Of a DNA stretch of 64,000 bases, positions 51,142 to 60,437 are shown one piece after another (within the stretch, counting starts at the first letter, position 1; the number at the start of each line of letters is the position of its first letter). Origin of the DNA: Microbacterium foliorum (lineage in GTDB: Bacteria > Actinomycetota > Actinomycetes > Actinomycetales > Microbacteriaceae); contig NZ_CP041040.1 of assembly GCF_006385575.1 (NCBI RefSeq), positions 1,488,001 to 1,552,000 on the forward strand. Direction: 5' to 3'. A program made the position numbers and the translations under genes. The notes under the pieces were generated by a model, which did not search any database, was not told the DNA's origin, and worked only from the letters and a program-made list of their open reading frames with translations.

Positions 51142-52689
51142 ATGACTATCCCTCGCAGTGAGCCGACGATCATCGAGTCGTCGTCAGCAGCAATCGATCT
51201 TGACGGACGCCAGCGCTCCTACGAGGTCCGCACCTTCGGCTGCCAGATGAACGTCCACGATTCCGAACGCCTCTCGGGCTCTCTCGAGAGCGCAGGATAT
51301 GTCCGCGCGACCGACGGCGCCGAAGCCGACGTGGTGATCATCAACACGTGCGCGGTGCGCGACAACGCGGCAGGAAAGCTCTACGGAACCCTCGGCCAGC
51401 TCGCTTCGGTGAAGCGTCGCAAAGACGGGATGCAGATCGCCGTCGGGGGCTGTCTGGCTCAGATGGACAAGCAGGCCGTGCTCGCCAAGGCACCCTGGGT
51501 AGACGTCGTCTTCGGCACGCACAACATGGGATCGCTTCCCGGCCTGCTCGAGCGGGCGCGACACAATGGCGATGCCGAGCTCGAGATCCTCGAGTCGCTC
51601 GAGGTGTTCCCGTCGACGCTTCCGACCAAACGCGATTCGGCGCACAGCGGTTGGGTCTCCATCTCCGTCGGATGCAACAACACCTGCACCTTCTGCATCG
51701 TTCCGAGCCTTCGTGGCAAGGAGAAGGACCGGCGCCCCGGCGACATCCTGAACGAGATCCGTCTGCTCGTCGAGGACGGCGCGATCGAGGTCACCCTGCT
51801 CGGACAGAACGTCAACTCCTACGGCGTGGAGTTCGGCGATCGGCAGGCGTTCGGCAAGCTGCTCCGCGCCGCGGGTGAGATCGACGGCCTCGAGCGGATC
51901 CGCTTCACGAGTCCTCACCCCGCCGCCTTCACCGACGACGTGATCGACGCGATGGCGGAGACCGCCAACGTGATGCCGCAGCTTCACATGCCGCTCCAGT
52001 CGGGCAGCGACCGGATCCTCAAGGCCATGCGCCGTTCCTACCGCAGCGAGAAGTTCCTCGGGATCCTCGATCGCGTCCGTGATCGTATTCCGCACGCCGC
52101 GATCACCACCGACATCATCGTCGGATTCCCGGGGGAGACGGAGGAGGACTTCGAAGACACGATGCGGGTGGTCGAGCAGGCACGGTTCTCGAGTGCGTTC
52201 ACGTTCCAGTACTCGATCCGCGAGGGCACGCCGGCCGCGACCATGGAAGACCAGATCCCCAAGGCAGTGGTACAGGAGCGATACAACCGGCTCATGGCGC
52301 TTCAGGAGCGCATCTCCCTCGAGGAGAACCAGAAGCAGGTCGGGCGCGAGGTCGAGGTGCTCGTCTCGACAGGCGAAGGCAAGAAGGATGCCGAGACTCA
52401 CAGGCTGACCGGACGAGCTGAGGACAACCGACTCGTGCACTTCGAGGTCACGTCCGGATCCGCTGTCCCACGCCCCGGCGATGTCGTCTCGGTGACGATC
52501 ACCCATGCGGCGCCGTTCCACCTCCTCGCGGACGACCCGACGGGCTCCCCGCTGCGGATCCGACGCACACGCGGTGGCGATGCGTGGGACCGCGGGCAGG
52601 CTGAGTCGTGTGCCGTGCCAGCGCCGATCTCCGCCGACGGCACCCGTGTCGTATCTCTGGGCCTCCCGACGCTCCGCGTCGGCAGGTGA
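51142..52689 (+). CDS. miaB: tRNA-2-methylthio-N6-dimethylallyladenosine synthase
   Basis: A 515-residue radical-SAM methylthiotransferase modifying A37 of tRNAs already isopentenylated by MiaA. The N-terminal UPF0004 domain has cluster cysteines in [21 protein letters not shown] and GGCLAQ. The radical-SAM motif is [16 protein letters not shown] domain ([12 protein letters not shown]) follows near residue 400. A tail of about 50 residues beyond TRAM is common in actinobacteria. The stop overlaps the miaA start by four bases (GTGA). Confidence 0.95.
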   Translation: MTIPRSEPTIIESSSAAIDLDGRQRSYEVRTFGCQMNVHDSERLSGSLESAGYVRATDGAEADVVIINTCAVRDNAAGKLYGTLGQLASVKRRKDGMQIAVGGCLAQMDKQAVLAKAPWVDVVFGTHNMGSLPGLLERARHNGDAELEILESLEVFPSTLPTKRDSAHSGWVSISVGCNNTCTFCIVPSLRGKEKDRRPGDILNEIRLLVEDGAIEVTLLGQNVNSYGVEFGDRQAFGKLLRAAGEIDGLERIRFTSPHPAAFTDDVIDAMAETANVMPQLHMPLQSGSDRILKAMRRSYRSEKFLGILDRVRDRIPHAAITTDIIVGFPGETEEDFEDTMRVVEQARFSSAFTFQYSIREGTPAATMEDQIPKAVVQERYNRLMALQERISLEENQKQVGREVEVLVSTGEGKKDAETHRLTGRAEDNRLVHFEVTSGSAVPRPGDVVSVTITHAAPFHLLADDPTGSPLRIRRTRGGDAWDRGQAESCAVPAPISADGTRVVSLGLPTLRVGR

Positions 52690-53642
52690 CCGCTGCTCGA
52701 GGCATGACCGATCCGGCGTGGAGCGCCACAGACAGGATTCCGCGGCTCTGGGCGATCGTGGGTGCGACAGGCACGGGCAAGAGCGATCTCGCCCTCGATC
52801 TCGCTGAAGCGCTGCAGAGCCGAGGCAACGCCGCCGAGATCGTGAACGCCGATGCCATGCAGCTCTACCGCGGAATGGACATCGGCACGGCGAAACTCGC
52901 CCCGGCCGACCGTCGAGGGATTCCGCACCATCTGTTCGACGTGCGGGAGGTGCAGGAGGAGGCCGCTGTCGCCTGGTACCAGCCGCTGGCGCGCTCCGTG
53001 ATCGCTGACATCCAGCAGCGCGGTGCCGACGCCATCCTCGTGGGCGGGTCGGGTCTGTACGTCTCCAGCGTGGTGTTCGACTTCGCCTTCCCGCCCCGCG
53101 ACCCGGTGATCCGCGAGCGGCTCGAACGCGAGTTCGAAAGCGAGGGCATTGCGGGGCTGCTCGACCGGCTGCGGGCACTCGACCCCGCCACGGCGTCGCG
53201 TGTCGATCCCAAGAACGACAGGCGTGTGATCCGCGCGCTCGAAGTGCTCGAACAGGGCAGCGCGACGCACGGCGCTGCCCTGCCTGAACAGCCTGCGCTC
53301 TGGCAGGCCGACACTCGTCTGATCGGTCTGCATGTCGAACGCGGAGCGCTGGTCGAGCGGCTGGACGCCCGCGTCGTACGCATGTGGGAAGCGGGCCTGG
53401 TCGATGAGGTGCGGGACCTCCGGCGACAGGGACTCGAAGATGGCGCGACGGGGCAGCGCGCCATCGGCTACACCCAGGCTCTCGCGCAGATCGACGGCCG
53501 CCTCACCCAGGCCGAGGCGATCGCCGAGACGCAGGCGCTCACTCGGCGCTATGCCCGTCGTCAGGTGTCGTGGTTCAAACGGTATCCCGGACTCACGTGG
53601 TACGAACCACCCGTGGACGCTGCTTCGCTCGTCGACCCGTGA
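52686..53642 (+). CDS. miaA: tRNA dimethylallyltransferase
   Basis: A 318-residue enzyme adding the isopentenyl group to A37 of tRNA, giving the substrate for MiaB. The P-loop is [28 protein letters not shown] and [10 protein letters not shown] are family blocks, and [14 protein letters not shown] ends the protein. GTG at 52686 is chosen for the GTGA overlap with miaB. ATG at 52704 (six codons later) is the main alternative. Confidence 0.94.
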   Translation: MTAARGMTDPAWSATDRIPRLWAIVGATGTGKSDLALDLAEALQSRGNAAEIVNADAMQLYRGMDIGTAKLAPADRRGIPHHLFDVREVQEEAAVAWYQPLARSVIADIQQRGADAILVGGSGLYVSSVVFDFAFPPRDPVIRERLEREFESEGIAGLLDRLRALDPATASRVDPKNDRRVIRALEVLEQGSATHGAALPEQPALWQADTRLIGLHVERGALVERLDARVVRMWEAGLVDEVRDLRRQGLEDGATGQRAIGYTQALAQIDGRLTQAEAIAETQALTRRYARRQVSWFKRYPGLTWYEPPVDAASLVDP

Positions 53643-53700
53643 GGCCAGTCGCCCGCCGACGTCGGTGGCTGATGTCTGAGCCTGATGAGATGGTTGTTCC

Positions 53701-54228
53701 ATGGCCACCCACTTCTACACAGCGAGCAGCATCGACGGCTTCATCGCGACTGACCAGCACTCGCTCGACTGGCTCCTCACACAGGACATCGACGAAGACG
53801 GCCCCATGTCCTACGCGTCGTTCGAGAAGACGATCGGCGCACTGGCGATGGGATCATCGACCTACGAATGGGTCATGCGCCACGAAGAAGGGCGCTGGGG
53901 TTACGAGCAGCCCACCTGGGTCTTCTCCCACCGATCGCTCGAGCTTCCGGCCGGCGCTGACATTCGCACTGCCGAGGGCGATGTGACCGCCGTGCACTCC
54001 GAGATGGTCGCCGCGGCCGACGGGAAGGATCTATGGGTCGTCGGCGGTGGTGACCTGGCCGGGCAGTTCGCCGATGCCGGTCTCCTCGACGAGGTGTGGG
54101 TGCAGTACGCGCCCGTGACACTCGGCTCCGGGGCACCGCTCCTGCCGAGGGCACTGGATCTCGAGCTTTTCGAGGTCGCTCGCAACCGCAACTTCATGTG
54201 CGGCCGCTACCGCGTGCAGCGTGGCTGA
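53701..54228 (+). CDS. dihydrofolate reductase family protein (RibD C-terminal type)
   Basis: A 175-residue reductase-like protein with the DHFR/RibD fold. Landmarks are the beginning HFYTASSIDGFIA, GALAMGSSTYEWVM, LWVVGGGDLAGQFADAGLLDEVWVQ and PVTLGSGAPLLP. Such proteins are widespread and mostly uncharacterised; they differ from true DHFR (folA is at 39083) and are unlikely to replace it. Overlaps the following GNAT gene by 8 bases. Confidence 0.88.
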   Translation: MATHFYTASSIDGFIATDQHSLDWLLTQDIDEDGPMSYASFEKTIGALAMGSSTYEWVMRHEEGRWGYEQPTWVFSHRSLELPAGADIRTAEGDVTAVHSEMVAAADGKDLWVVGGGDLAGQFADAGLLDEVWVQYAPVTLGSGAPLLPRALDLELFEVARNRNFMCGRYRVQRG

Positions 54229-54697
54229 GTCGTCGGCTCCCGTGCGCTCGGGGGAGAACTGGGCGGTCCGGGCCTTCGATCCGTCAGACACTGACTCTGT
54301 GGTCGCGCTCTGGACCGAGGCGGGTCTCACACGGCCATGGAACGACCCCAGGCTCGACATCGAGCGCAAGCTCACGGTGCAGCCCGAGCTGTTCCTGGTC
54401 GTCGAGGAGCACCAAGCTCGGTCGACCCCGGCTCGGATCATCGGCACGGTGATGGCCGGTTACGACGGACACCGGGGCTGGCTCTATTACCTGGCCACCG
54501 CACGCTCGCACCGTCATCAGGGGATCGCCCGCTCTCTCGTGCGTGAGGCTGAGCGACTTCTTCTCGACATGGGCTGCCCGAAGGTGCAGCTCATGGTCAG
54601 AGAGGGCAACGAGGGGGCGTTGGGCTTCTACGACGACCTCGGGTACGAGCGATTCTCCGTGTCTAACACGGGCAGGCGTCTGATCGTCGACGCATAG
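54221..54697 (+). CDS. GNAT family acetyltransferase (YpeA-like)
   Basis: A 158-residue N-acetyltransferase. [20 protein letters not shown] is the acetyl-CoA loop, followed by [24 protein letters not shown]. The overall pattern resembles YpeA. The substrate is unknown. The GTG start overlaps the RibD-like gene by 8 bases, so the two are co-translated. Confidence 0.88.
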   Translation: MAESSAPVRSGENWAVRAFDPSDTDSVVALWTEAGLTRPWNDPRLDIERKLTVQPELFLVVEEHQARSTPARIIGTVMAGYDGHRGWLYYLATARSHRHQGIARSLVREAERLLLDMGCPKVQLMVREGNEGALGFYDDLGYERFSVSNTGRRLIVDA

Positions 54698-54707
54698 CCG
54701 CGATCTC

Positions 54708-54713
54708 TACACT
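54708..54713 (+). promoter_or_regulatory. -10 hexamer TACACT, leaderless dapF
   Basis: TACACT ends 6 bases before the dapF ATG at 54720, although a GGGTGG run also precedes the start. Confidence 0.5.
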
Positions 54714-54719
54714 GGGTGG

Positions 54720-55592
54720 ATGGTCGCATTCACCAAAGGACACGGCACAGGCAACGACTTCGTCATCATCGCCGACCCCGACGGCGCTCTCGAGCTGAGC
54801 GCTGAGCAGGTCGCCGTCCTCTGCGATCGGCATCGAGGTATCGGTGCCGACGGCATCCTTCGCGTCGTTCGCTCTGCGGCGATCGCAGACGGGCAGGCGG
54901 CACTCGAGGAGGAACCGGCCGCCGAGTGGTTCATGGACTATCGCAATGCGGATGGCTCCATCGCTGAGATGTGCGGCAACGGCATCCGGGTCTTCGCGCA
55001 TTATCTCGTGCGCTCCGGCCTCGCCACGATCGAGCCCGGTTCCACGCTCCCGATCGGGACGCGTGCGGGCGTGCGCGACGTGACACGCAGCGAGACGGGT
55101 TACCAGGTGGACCTCGGTCTGTGGAAGCTCTCCGGCGATGACCCACTCGTCGCCGCAGACGGGCTACCCGTCACGAGACCCGGCCTGGGCATCGACGTGG
55201 GAAATCCGCATGTCGTGGTCGCTCTCGCCTCCGAGGCGGAGCTGTCGTCGCTCGAGCTGCACCGCGCGCCGGTTCTCGACCCCGCGCCGCCCGCGGGTGC
55301 GAACATCGAGTTCGTCGTCCCGGGGGAGCCGCTCGTGAAGGACGGAATCGGACACGTCTCGATGCGCGTCTCAGAGCGCGGCGTGGGGGAGACCCTCAGC
55401 TGCGGCACGGGTGTGGCGGCGACGGCTCTGGCTGTGCGCTACTGGGCCGGCGAGAAGGCACCCCACAACTGGCGCGTAGAGGTGCCGGGCGGCACGCTCG
55501 GCGTGCGCATGTTCCCCGCGGAGGACGGCGAGCACGTAGCCCTCTCCGGGCCTGCCCAGCTCGTCTTCAGCGGCGAGGTCGACCTGATCTGA
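54720..55592 (+). CDS. dapF: diaminopimelate epimerase
   Basis: A 290-residue cofactor-independent epimerase converting LL- to meso-diaminopimelate, used in peptidoglycan and lysine synthesis. The two catalytic cysteines are Cys85 in EMCGNGIR and Cys228 in [17 protein letters not shown] is the N-terminal signature. The stop overlaps the next gene (TGATG). Presence of dapA, dapB and dapF is compatible with either the succinylase or the dehydrogenase branch elsewhere. Confidence 0.96.
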   Translation: MVAFTKGHGTGNDFVIIADPDGALELSAEQVAVLCDRHRGIGADGILRVVRSAAIADGQAALEEEPAAEWFMDYRNADGSIAEMCGNGIRVFAHYLVRSGLATIEPGSTLPIGTRAGVRDVTRSETGYQVDLGLWKLSGDDPLVAADGLPVTRPGLGIDVGNPHVVVALASEAELSSLELHRAPVLDPAPPAGANIEFVVPGEPLVKDGIGHVSMRVSERGVGETLSCGTGVAATALAVRYWAGEKAPHNWRVEVPGGTLGVRMFPAEDGEHVALSGPAQLVFSGEVDLI

Positions 55593-56260
55593 TGCGGGCG
55601 AGCGACCCGATCGACCTGGTCGTCTTCGACTGCGACGGGGTCCTCGTCGACAGCGAGAAACTGTCGATCGAGGTGGATCGCAGGGTTCTCGCGGATCTCG
55701 GGTGGTCTCTATCCCACGACGAGATTCTGCACCGGTTCGTCGGACGCTCTTCCGCGCATTTCCGCGCCGAGATCGAAGCTCATCTCGGACGGCTGCTTCC
55801 CGACGACTGGGAGGCTTCGTACCAGCCGTGGTACCTCGACGCATTCGCAGCTGAGCTGACGGCGGTGGCCGGGATCGAGACCGCGTTGGACGAGATCTCG
55901 ACAATGACGTGCGTCGCCTCGAGCGGCTCTCATGCGAAGATCCGGAGGACGCTCGGGCAGACCGGACTCCTTCCGCGATTCGAAGGACGGATCTTCAGCG
56001 CCGACGACGTCGCGAACGGCAAGCCTGCTCCTGATCTCTTCCTGCGCGCAGCCGAGCGGCTCGGCGTCAGCCCCGAGCGCTGCGTGGTGGTCGAGGACAG
56101 TCGATTCGGAGTCCAGGCCGCCCGCGCCGCGGGCATGCGGGTTCTCGGCTACGCCGGCGGACTCACACCAGCCGACTGGCTGGAACGCGAAGGCGCCATC
56201 GTGTTCACGGACATGCGTGAACTCCCCGAGCTGGTGGGTCAGCGACGGATGCCGGTGTGA
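55592..56260 (+). CDS. HAD family hydrolase (beta-phosphoglucomutase-like)
   Basis: A 222-residue haloacid-dehalogenase phosphatase. Motif I is FDCDGVLVDSE (nucleophile and acid Asp), motif II Ser is in VASSGSHAK, motif III Lys is in GKPAPD, and motif IV is VVEDSRFGVQAARAAG. The cap is the helical type found in PGMB-like enzymes. The substrate, a sugar phosphate or similar, is unknown. TGATG overlap with dapF. Confidence 0.9.
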   Translation: MRASDPIDLVVFDCDGVLVDSEKLSIEVDRRVLADLGWSLSHDEILHRFVGRSSAHFRAEIEAHLGRLLPDDWEASYQPWYLDAFAAELTAVAGIETALDEISTMTCVASSGSHAKIRRTLGQTGLLPRFEGRIFSADDVANGKPAPDLFLRAAERLGVSPERCVVVEDSRFGVQAARAAGMRVLGYAGGLTPADWLEREGAIVFTDMRELPELVGQRRMPV

Positions 56261-56264
56261 CGGC

Positions 56265-56906
56265 TCAGACGAGCGTGATCGGCTCGGTGGGCGGGGTGCC
56301 GTGCTTGCGCACCTTCAGGACGCGGTAGCCCTTCGACGTCGCGGTCCGATGGACGCTGAAACCCGGGTGGAACGTCGCGGCGATCCACCGCTGCAGCGAA
56401 TCCGCACCGAGGTTGCGCTGCACGACGAGCCAAGCGTCGCTGCGCTCGTCGAGCCGGGGGATCCACTTCTCGAGCAGTCCGTGAAGTTCGTTCTTGCCGA
56501 CTCTGATCGGCGGATTCGAACGGATCGAGCGGAATGTGACATCGGCGGGAACATCCTCGGGCAGGGATGCGTTGACATTCTTCAGACCATGAGCTGCAGC
56601 GTTTCGCCGCACGAGGTCGAGGGATCGCTCATTCACGTCGACCGCCCACACGGTCGCATGAGGTGCGGCCATCGCCATCGACAGCGTGATGGGTCCCCAC
56701 CCGCTTCCGAGGTCGAGAAGATGGCCTCCCGGCGGAACCGGAGGCATGTTTGCGAGAAGGACGGCTGTACCGGCATCCAGCCGATCCGGGCTGAAGACGC
56801 CGCCAGCAGTAGTGACGTCCAGCTCTCGGCCTGCGAGCGTCACACGGATCGATCGCAGGTTCTCGGGGCTTGCCGGGGCCGCGGTGAAGTAATGGTCGGA
56901 CCCCAT
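56265..56906 (-). CDS. class I SAM-dependent methyltransferase (RsmC-like)
   Basis: A 213-residue methyltransferase. HLLDLGSGWGPITL is the SAM-binding motif I, AVDVNERSLDLVRRN is motif II, and SNPPIRVGK is the NPP motif of N-methylating nucleic-acid enzymes. The pattern resembles the small RsmC/RlmG-like MTS domain that modifies guanosine in rRNA; the exact target is inferred. ATG at 56906 follows TACGCT by 6 bases (leaderless). Divergent from hflX. Confidence 0.87.
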   Translation of the reverse strand: MGSDHYFTAAPASPENLRSIRVTLAGRELDVTTAGGVFSPDRLDAGTAVLLANMPPVPPGGHLLDLGSGWGPITLSMAMAAPHATVWAVDVNERSLDLVRRNAAAHGLKNVNASLPEDVPADVTFRSIRSNPPIRVGKNELHGLLEKWIPRLDERSDAWLVVQRNLGADSLQRWIAATFHPGFSVHRTATSKGYRVLKVRKHGTPPTEPITLV

Positions 56907-56912
56907 ACCGTG

Positions 56913-56918
56913 AGCGTA
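56913..56918 (-). promoter_or_regulatory. -10 hexamer TACGCT, leaderless methyltransferase
   Basis: TACGCT on the minus strand ends 6 bases before the ATG at 56906. Confidence 0.5.
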
Positions 56919-56974
56919 GCGGACAGCGCGGGCTAAGGTTAAGGCTCGCAACAAAACCCAGAGATTAGGGACGG

Positions 56975-58486
56975 ATGACGGAGACCACCACACACTCCAC
57001 AGGTGACGAAGCAGTCGATCGCGTACTCGCGAATGCGGAGAAGCGGACGGAGGCACGTGTCTTCGGCGCCGCGCAGGCCCTGCAGGACCACTCCACGGCC
57101 CTGCACGGCTCTTCGGACGGCGACCAGTGGGACCTCGAGGATCGTCATGCGCTGCGGCGCGTGGGCGGTCTCTCCACCGAGCTCGAAGACGTCACAGAGG
57201 TCGAGTACCGCCAGCTTCGCCTCGAGAACGTGGTGCTGGTGGGCGTGTACCCGCAGGGTGCCCAGGACGATGCGGAGAATTCTCTCCGAGAGCTGGCGGC
57301 CCTTGCGGAAACCGCAGGCGCGGTCGTGCTCGACGGCGTTCTGCAGCGACGGCCGCATCCGGATGCCGCGACCTATATCGGCCGAGGCAAGGCTCAGGAG
57401 CTGAAGGGCATCGTCGCAGCCACCGGTGCCGACACCGTGATCGCCGACACCGAACTCGCGCCGAGCCAGCGACGTGCCCTCGAGGACGTCGTCAAGGTCA
57501 AGGTCATCGATCGCACCACCGTGATCCTCGACATCTTCAGTCAGCACGCCAAGAGCCGCGAGGGCAAGGCCCAGGTCGAACTGGCGCAGCTCGAGTACCT
57601 GCTGCCGCGTCTGCGCGGCTGGGGTGACTCGATGAGCCGCCAGGCGGGTGGCCAGGTCGGTGCCGGCGGTGCCGGTATGGGCTCGCGCGGACCCGGTGAG
57701 ACGAAGATCGAGCTCGACCGTCGTCGCATCCGCACCAAGATGGCGCTTTTGCGGCGGCAGATCCGCGATTTCGGACCTGCGCGAGAGGCGAAGCGGGCCG
57801 AGCGCAAGCGCAACACGATCCCGTCCGTCGCGATCGCCGGCTACACCAACGCCGGCAAGTCCAGCCTTCTCAACGCTCTGACGAGTGCCGGAGTGCTGGT
57901 GGAGAACGCTCTGTTCGCGACGCTGGATGCGACGGTGCGCCGGTCGGAGACCTCAGACGGCCGCGTCTACACGCTGACAGACACCGTCGGTTTCGTTCGC
58001 AATCTTCCGCACCAGCTCGTTGAGGCGTTCCGTTCGACGCTCGAAGAGGTCGGTGAGGCAGACGTCGTGCTGCACGTGGTCGACGGATCGCACCCCGATC
58101 CCGCCGGTCAGCTGCAGACCGTGCGCGATGTGATGGGCGATGTCGGAGTCCGCGACATGCCGGAGATCGTCGTCTTCAACAAGGCGGACCTGATCGCCGA
58201 CGATGAGCGTCTCGTGCTGCAGGGCCTCGAGCCCAGAGCGCATTTCGTCTCGTCGCGTTCGGGTGAGGGCATCGAGGAGCTTCGGGTAGCCATCGAAGAG
58301 GCGCTTCCGAAGCCCGCTGTCGAGGTTCACGCGGTGGTTCCTTATGATCGCGGTGATCTTGTCGCGGCGATCCACGAGACGGGGATGCTGCTGTCGGTGG
58401 ATCACAGCGAGCAGGGGACTGTCGTGCACGCGCGGGTGTCGGAGCGGCTCGCCGCCGATCTCGCCCCTTTCGCCGTGCGCGGCTGA
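56975..58486 (+). CDS. hflX: GTPase HflX
   Basis: A 503-residue ribosome-associated GTPase that splits stalled ribosomes under stress. The N-terminal nucleotide-binding HflX domain contains RPHPDAATYIGRGKAQEL and DTELAPSQRRALED, and a Gly-rich linker (GGAGMGSRGPGETKIE) is followed by the GTPase core: G1 GYTNAGKSS, G3 DTVGF and G4 NKAD. An N-terminal extension of about 60 residues is common in actinobacteria. ATG at 56975 follows AGGGACGG. Confidence 0.95.
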   Translation: MTETTTHSTGDEAVDRVLANAEKRTEARVFGAAQALQDHSTALHGSSDGDQWDLEDRHALRRVGGLSTELEDVTEVEYRQLRLENVVLVGVYPQGAQDDAENSLRELAALAETAGAVVLDGVLQRRPHPDAATYIGRGKAQELKGIVAATGADTVIADTELAPSQRRALEDVVKVKVIDRTTVILDIFSQHAKSREGKAQVELAQLEYLLPRLRGWGDSMSRQAGGQVGAGGAGMGSRGPGETKIELDRRRIRTKMALLRRQIRDFGPAREAKRAERKRNTIPSVAIAGYTNAGKSSLLNALTSAGVLVENALFATLDATVRRSETSDGRVYTLTDTVGFVRNLPHQLVEAFRSTLEEVGEADVVLHVVDGSHPDPAGQLQTVRDVMGDVGVRDMPEIVVFNKADLIADDERLVLQGLEPRAHFVSSRSGEGIEELRVAIEEALPKPAVEVHAVVPYDRGDLVAAIHETGMLLSVDHSEQGTVVHARVSERLAADLAPFAVRG

Positions 58487-58496
58487 CGGCCCGGGC

Positions 58497-59165
58497 TCAG
58501 CGAGCGAGGAAGCGCGCCTCGACGGTGGCGGAGATGACGATCTCGTCAGGTTCGTACTCCATCGATGCGCCGCCTGTGTCGGACTCCTGCAGCATGGCCC
58601 CGCGCACCTTCGCCATGCCGGAGAACGGCTGAACAGGTGTCGGTGCGATCAGCCCGACATCGGCGATCTCCACCGGCACGACGGTGCCGAGTCCGAGCGC
58701 TGTCGCGTACGCCTGCGCGCGCGTGACGGCCACTCCGACCGCTGCAGCCGCGACCTCGCGTTCGATCCGCGAGCTCGTCTCGGTCGTGAGATGCCAGTTG
58801 ACCCACCCGACCTCGACTCCGTCCCACGGCGATACGTCCGACACCCAGAGCGAGAGCTCGGATGCCTCGGCGAAGGTCGCAGTCAGATCGATGCTTGCGT
58901 AGTACACGGGCGCGAGACGCTTGCCTTCGTTGTTCCAGGGGCGCTCGGCGCGCACGGAGAGGCGCTTGCTCGACCAATCGACGACGATGCCCGTGTCGCG
59001 CCTCGTCGTGATGCTCGCGCGCACGGGCTCGGTGAGACGCATGACGCGGTCGACCACCGAGGCACGCTCCGCACCCTCGGCACGTATGCTGACGCGGATG
59101 GTGGCGCGCTCGGGCGCGATCCGCGCCTCGTGTTCGCCCCGGACGGTGACGGTGACTTCGCTCAT
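58497..59165 (-). CDS. SIMPL domain-containing protein
   Basis: A 222-residue protein with the SIMPL (DUF541) fold, starting VTVTVRGEHEARIAPERATIRVSI and carrying ARAQAYATALGLG near the middle. Many relatives are periplasmic, but no signal peptide is visible here. Function unknown; the family has been linked to oxidative-stress and signalling proteins. ATG at 59165 follows TAGAGT by 6 bases (leaderless). Convergent with hflX. Confidence 0.85.
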   Translation of the reverse strand: MSEVTVTVRGEHEARIAPERATIRVSIRAEGAERASVVDRVMRLTEPVRASITTRRDTGIVVDWSSKRLSVRAERPWNNEGKRLAPVYYASIDLTATFAEASELSLWVSDVSPWDGVEVGWVNWHLTTETSSRIEREVAAAAVGVAVTRAQAYATALGLGTVVPVEIADVGLIAPTPVQPFSGMAKVRGAMLQESDTGGASMEYEPDEIVISATVEARFLAR

Positions 59166-59171
59166 GTCGTG

Positions 59172-59177
59172 ACTCTA
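59172..59177 (-). promoter_or_regulatory. -10 hexamer TAGAGT, leaderless SIMPL gene
   Basis: TAGAGT on the minus strand ends 6 bases before the ATG at 59165. Confidence 0.5.
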
Positions 59178-59307
59178 CGCCAGCGCGCTGACGAGGCGAG
59201 GAATGGCGTAGCCGCTGCGAACGTTGTAGTCTATGAGGCTCGGGGACTCCGGTTCCCGAAGTGAGAAATCAACAGTGTGACAGCGGCTCCTTCGAGAGAA
59301 GGACCAC

Positions 59308-59677
59308 GGGGCTGATCGGTTTCGACAGCGCCTGTGAATCCACGAGAAGCGGGCCGAGGATGCAGAGTTATCTCGTAAACGCTCTCTGCAAAAAAATAGT
59401 TGCCGAAACCAAGCGCAACGACTTCGCCCTCGCTGCATAAGCGAGCCCGATAGTCCGTCAGGCCGTATGTGATTCCGATACGGATCCTGGCGTCATTTAG
59501 GAATCTTGCTGCGTGATGGCGTCTGGACGTCACGTGGGACTCTTCCCAGGCTGGGCTCGTCGACTTAGGTGTCTGTGACAAAGGTCGGAGCCGAGCAGAA
59601 CGTCTTCACAGACTGCGCCCGGAGAAGGCGTGGAGACTCAGCGTTGGACGGGGGTTCGATTCCCCCCAGCTCCACCA
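59308..59677 (+). ncRNA. ssrA: transfer-messenger RNA (tmRNA)
   Basis: A 370-base RNA that rescues stalled ribosomes. The 5' GGGGCTG pairs with CAGCTCC near the 3' end, closing the tRNA-like acceptor arm; the T-arm has GGTTCGATTCC and the transcribed 3' end is CCA (59675-59677). The tag reading frame starts at GCC 59402 after TAGTT and ends with TAA at 59438-59440, encoding AETKRNDFALAA, a 12-residue tag like those of Mycobacterium and Corynebacterium. The frame to the left of GCC reads through a TAG, so the resume codon is GCC. A TAGTCT (59227-59232) may be part of its promoter. Confidence 0.97.
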
Positions 59678-59696
59678 CGTCGCTGTCACAAGCAAG

Positions 59697-59740
59697 AAGG
59701 CCCGCCTCCCTGGTGAAAACTGGGGAGGCGGGCCTTTTTT
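59697..59740 (+). terminator. ssrA rho-independent terminator
   Basis: A 14-bp stem (59697-59710 with 59723-59736) is followed by a run of T. This is the only terminator in the window with a clear T tract. Confidence 0.92.
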
Positions 59741-60329
59741 GCGTTGTGGATAACTCGTCAGGCGGCGAGCCCCGGCCTGGAGCAGGTCGATCCGCGTTCG
59801 ATGTTCAGCATGCTCTCGGGCGAACGTTCGATGCGCGGAGGTGGCCGTTCTCCGGCCGACGGGACGAGACTGGCTCTGAGCTCCGACGTCGTGGTGGGTT
59901 GGAAACGGTGCCCCGACCGGTCCTGGGGGACACCCATCGGGACACCTAACCGGCTTCGCTGGGGACTCCACCGGCTCCTGGCCATGTTTGTTGGCCACGG
60001 CAACCGTACGCTCAATGCACTGCTGTATCTAGTGGTCACGCGTGCGGATCCACGAGGCATCTGACATGGGGTGTCGGCTCGTGGCTATCGGGCGTACGAT
60101 CGCGAACGAGAGCGTGTACCGGCCACGGTCTGGGGGCCGCGTCGGCGACGCTCCGGTCGAGGGGCTCTTCCTCATCGGGATCGCGATGATCCGAGCGAGA
60201 GTCCCTCCGCTGTATGGTCGCTCGGTCCGCGCCATCCGACGATCTGGGATGCCGAGGCCGTCGAACTCGGGCGGCATCTCTACCGAGGTCGTCGAGAAAC
60301 CGGTGGCCACTGGGGAGACGGGCCTTTTT
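59741..60329. other. gene-poor stretch downstream of ssrA
   Basis: No convincing gene is seen in about 590 bases. Readable frames lack ribosome-binding sites, recognisable domains and normal codon bias. Near the right end, 60308-60329 carries ACTGGGGAGACGGGCC and a T run, very like the right half of the ssrA terminator (59719-59740), but without its left arm. This suggests a rearrangement or a lost integrated element. Confidence 0.6.
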
Positions 60330-60437
60330 GTACCGGTAGCAGCGGTCGAACCATTCTTTCGCGGCAGCGTAGTTCGGGAAGTCGGTGCAGTTCGTTGTGT
60401 CGCGCAGTGGTTCCCCGGCGGCTGGGGCGGTCAGGGG
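60330..60437 (-). pseudogene. frameshifted Excalibur-like C-terminal remnant of the nuclease gene
   Basis: On the minus strand, just after the nuclease stop, a different frame reads TAPAAGEPLRDTTNCTDF followed by a PNYAAAKEWFDRCYRY-like segment. That resembles the start of a Cys/Asp-containing Excalibur-type calcium-binding domain, but it breaks off at about 60330 where the terminator-like sequence begins. A frameshift near 60431-60437 and a deletion would explain this. The nuclease would once have been longer. Confidence 0.5.

Noticed and set aside
59606-59998. Minus-strand frame reading WGESNPRP across ssrA
   Set aside because: This peptide is a well-known false translation of the complement of tRNA-like ends; the region is tmRNA and its terminator.
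59744-60064. Plus-strand frame of 106 codons after ssrA
   Set aside because: No ribosome-binding site, no recognisable domain, and mixed composition. Kept as a gene-poor stretch.
60036-60310. Minus-strand frame ending SDASWIRTRDH
   Set aside because: It resembles false translations of tRNA-like sequence, but no cloverleaf with a GGTTCGANTCC T-arm could be drawn, so neither a protein nor a tRNA is called.
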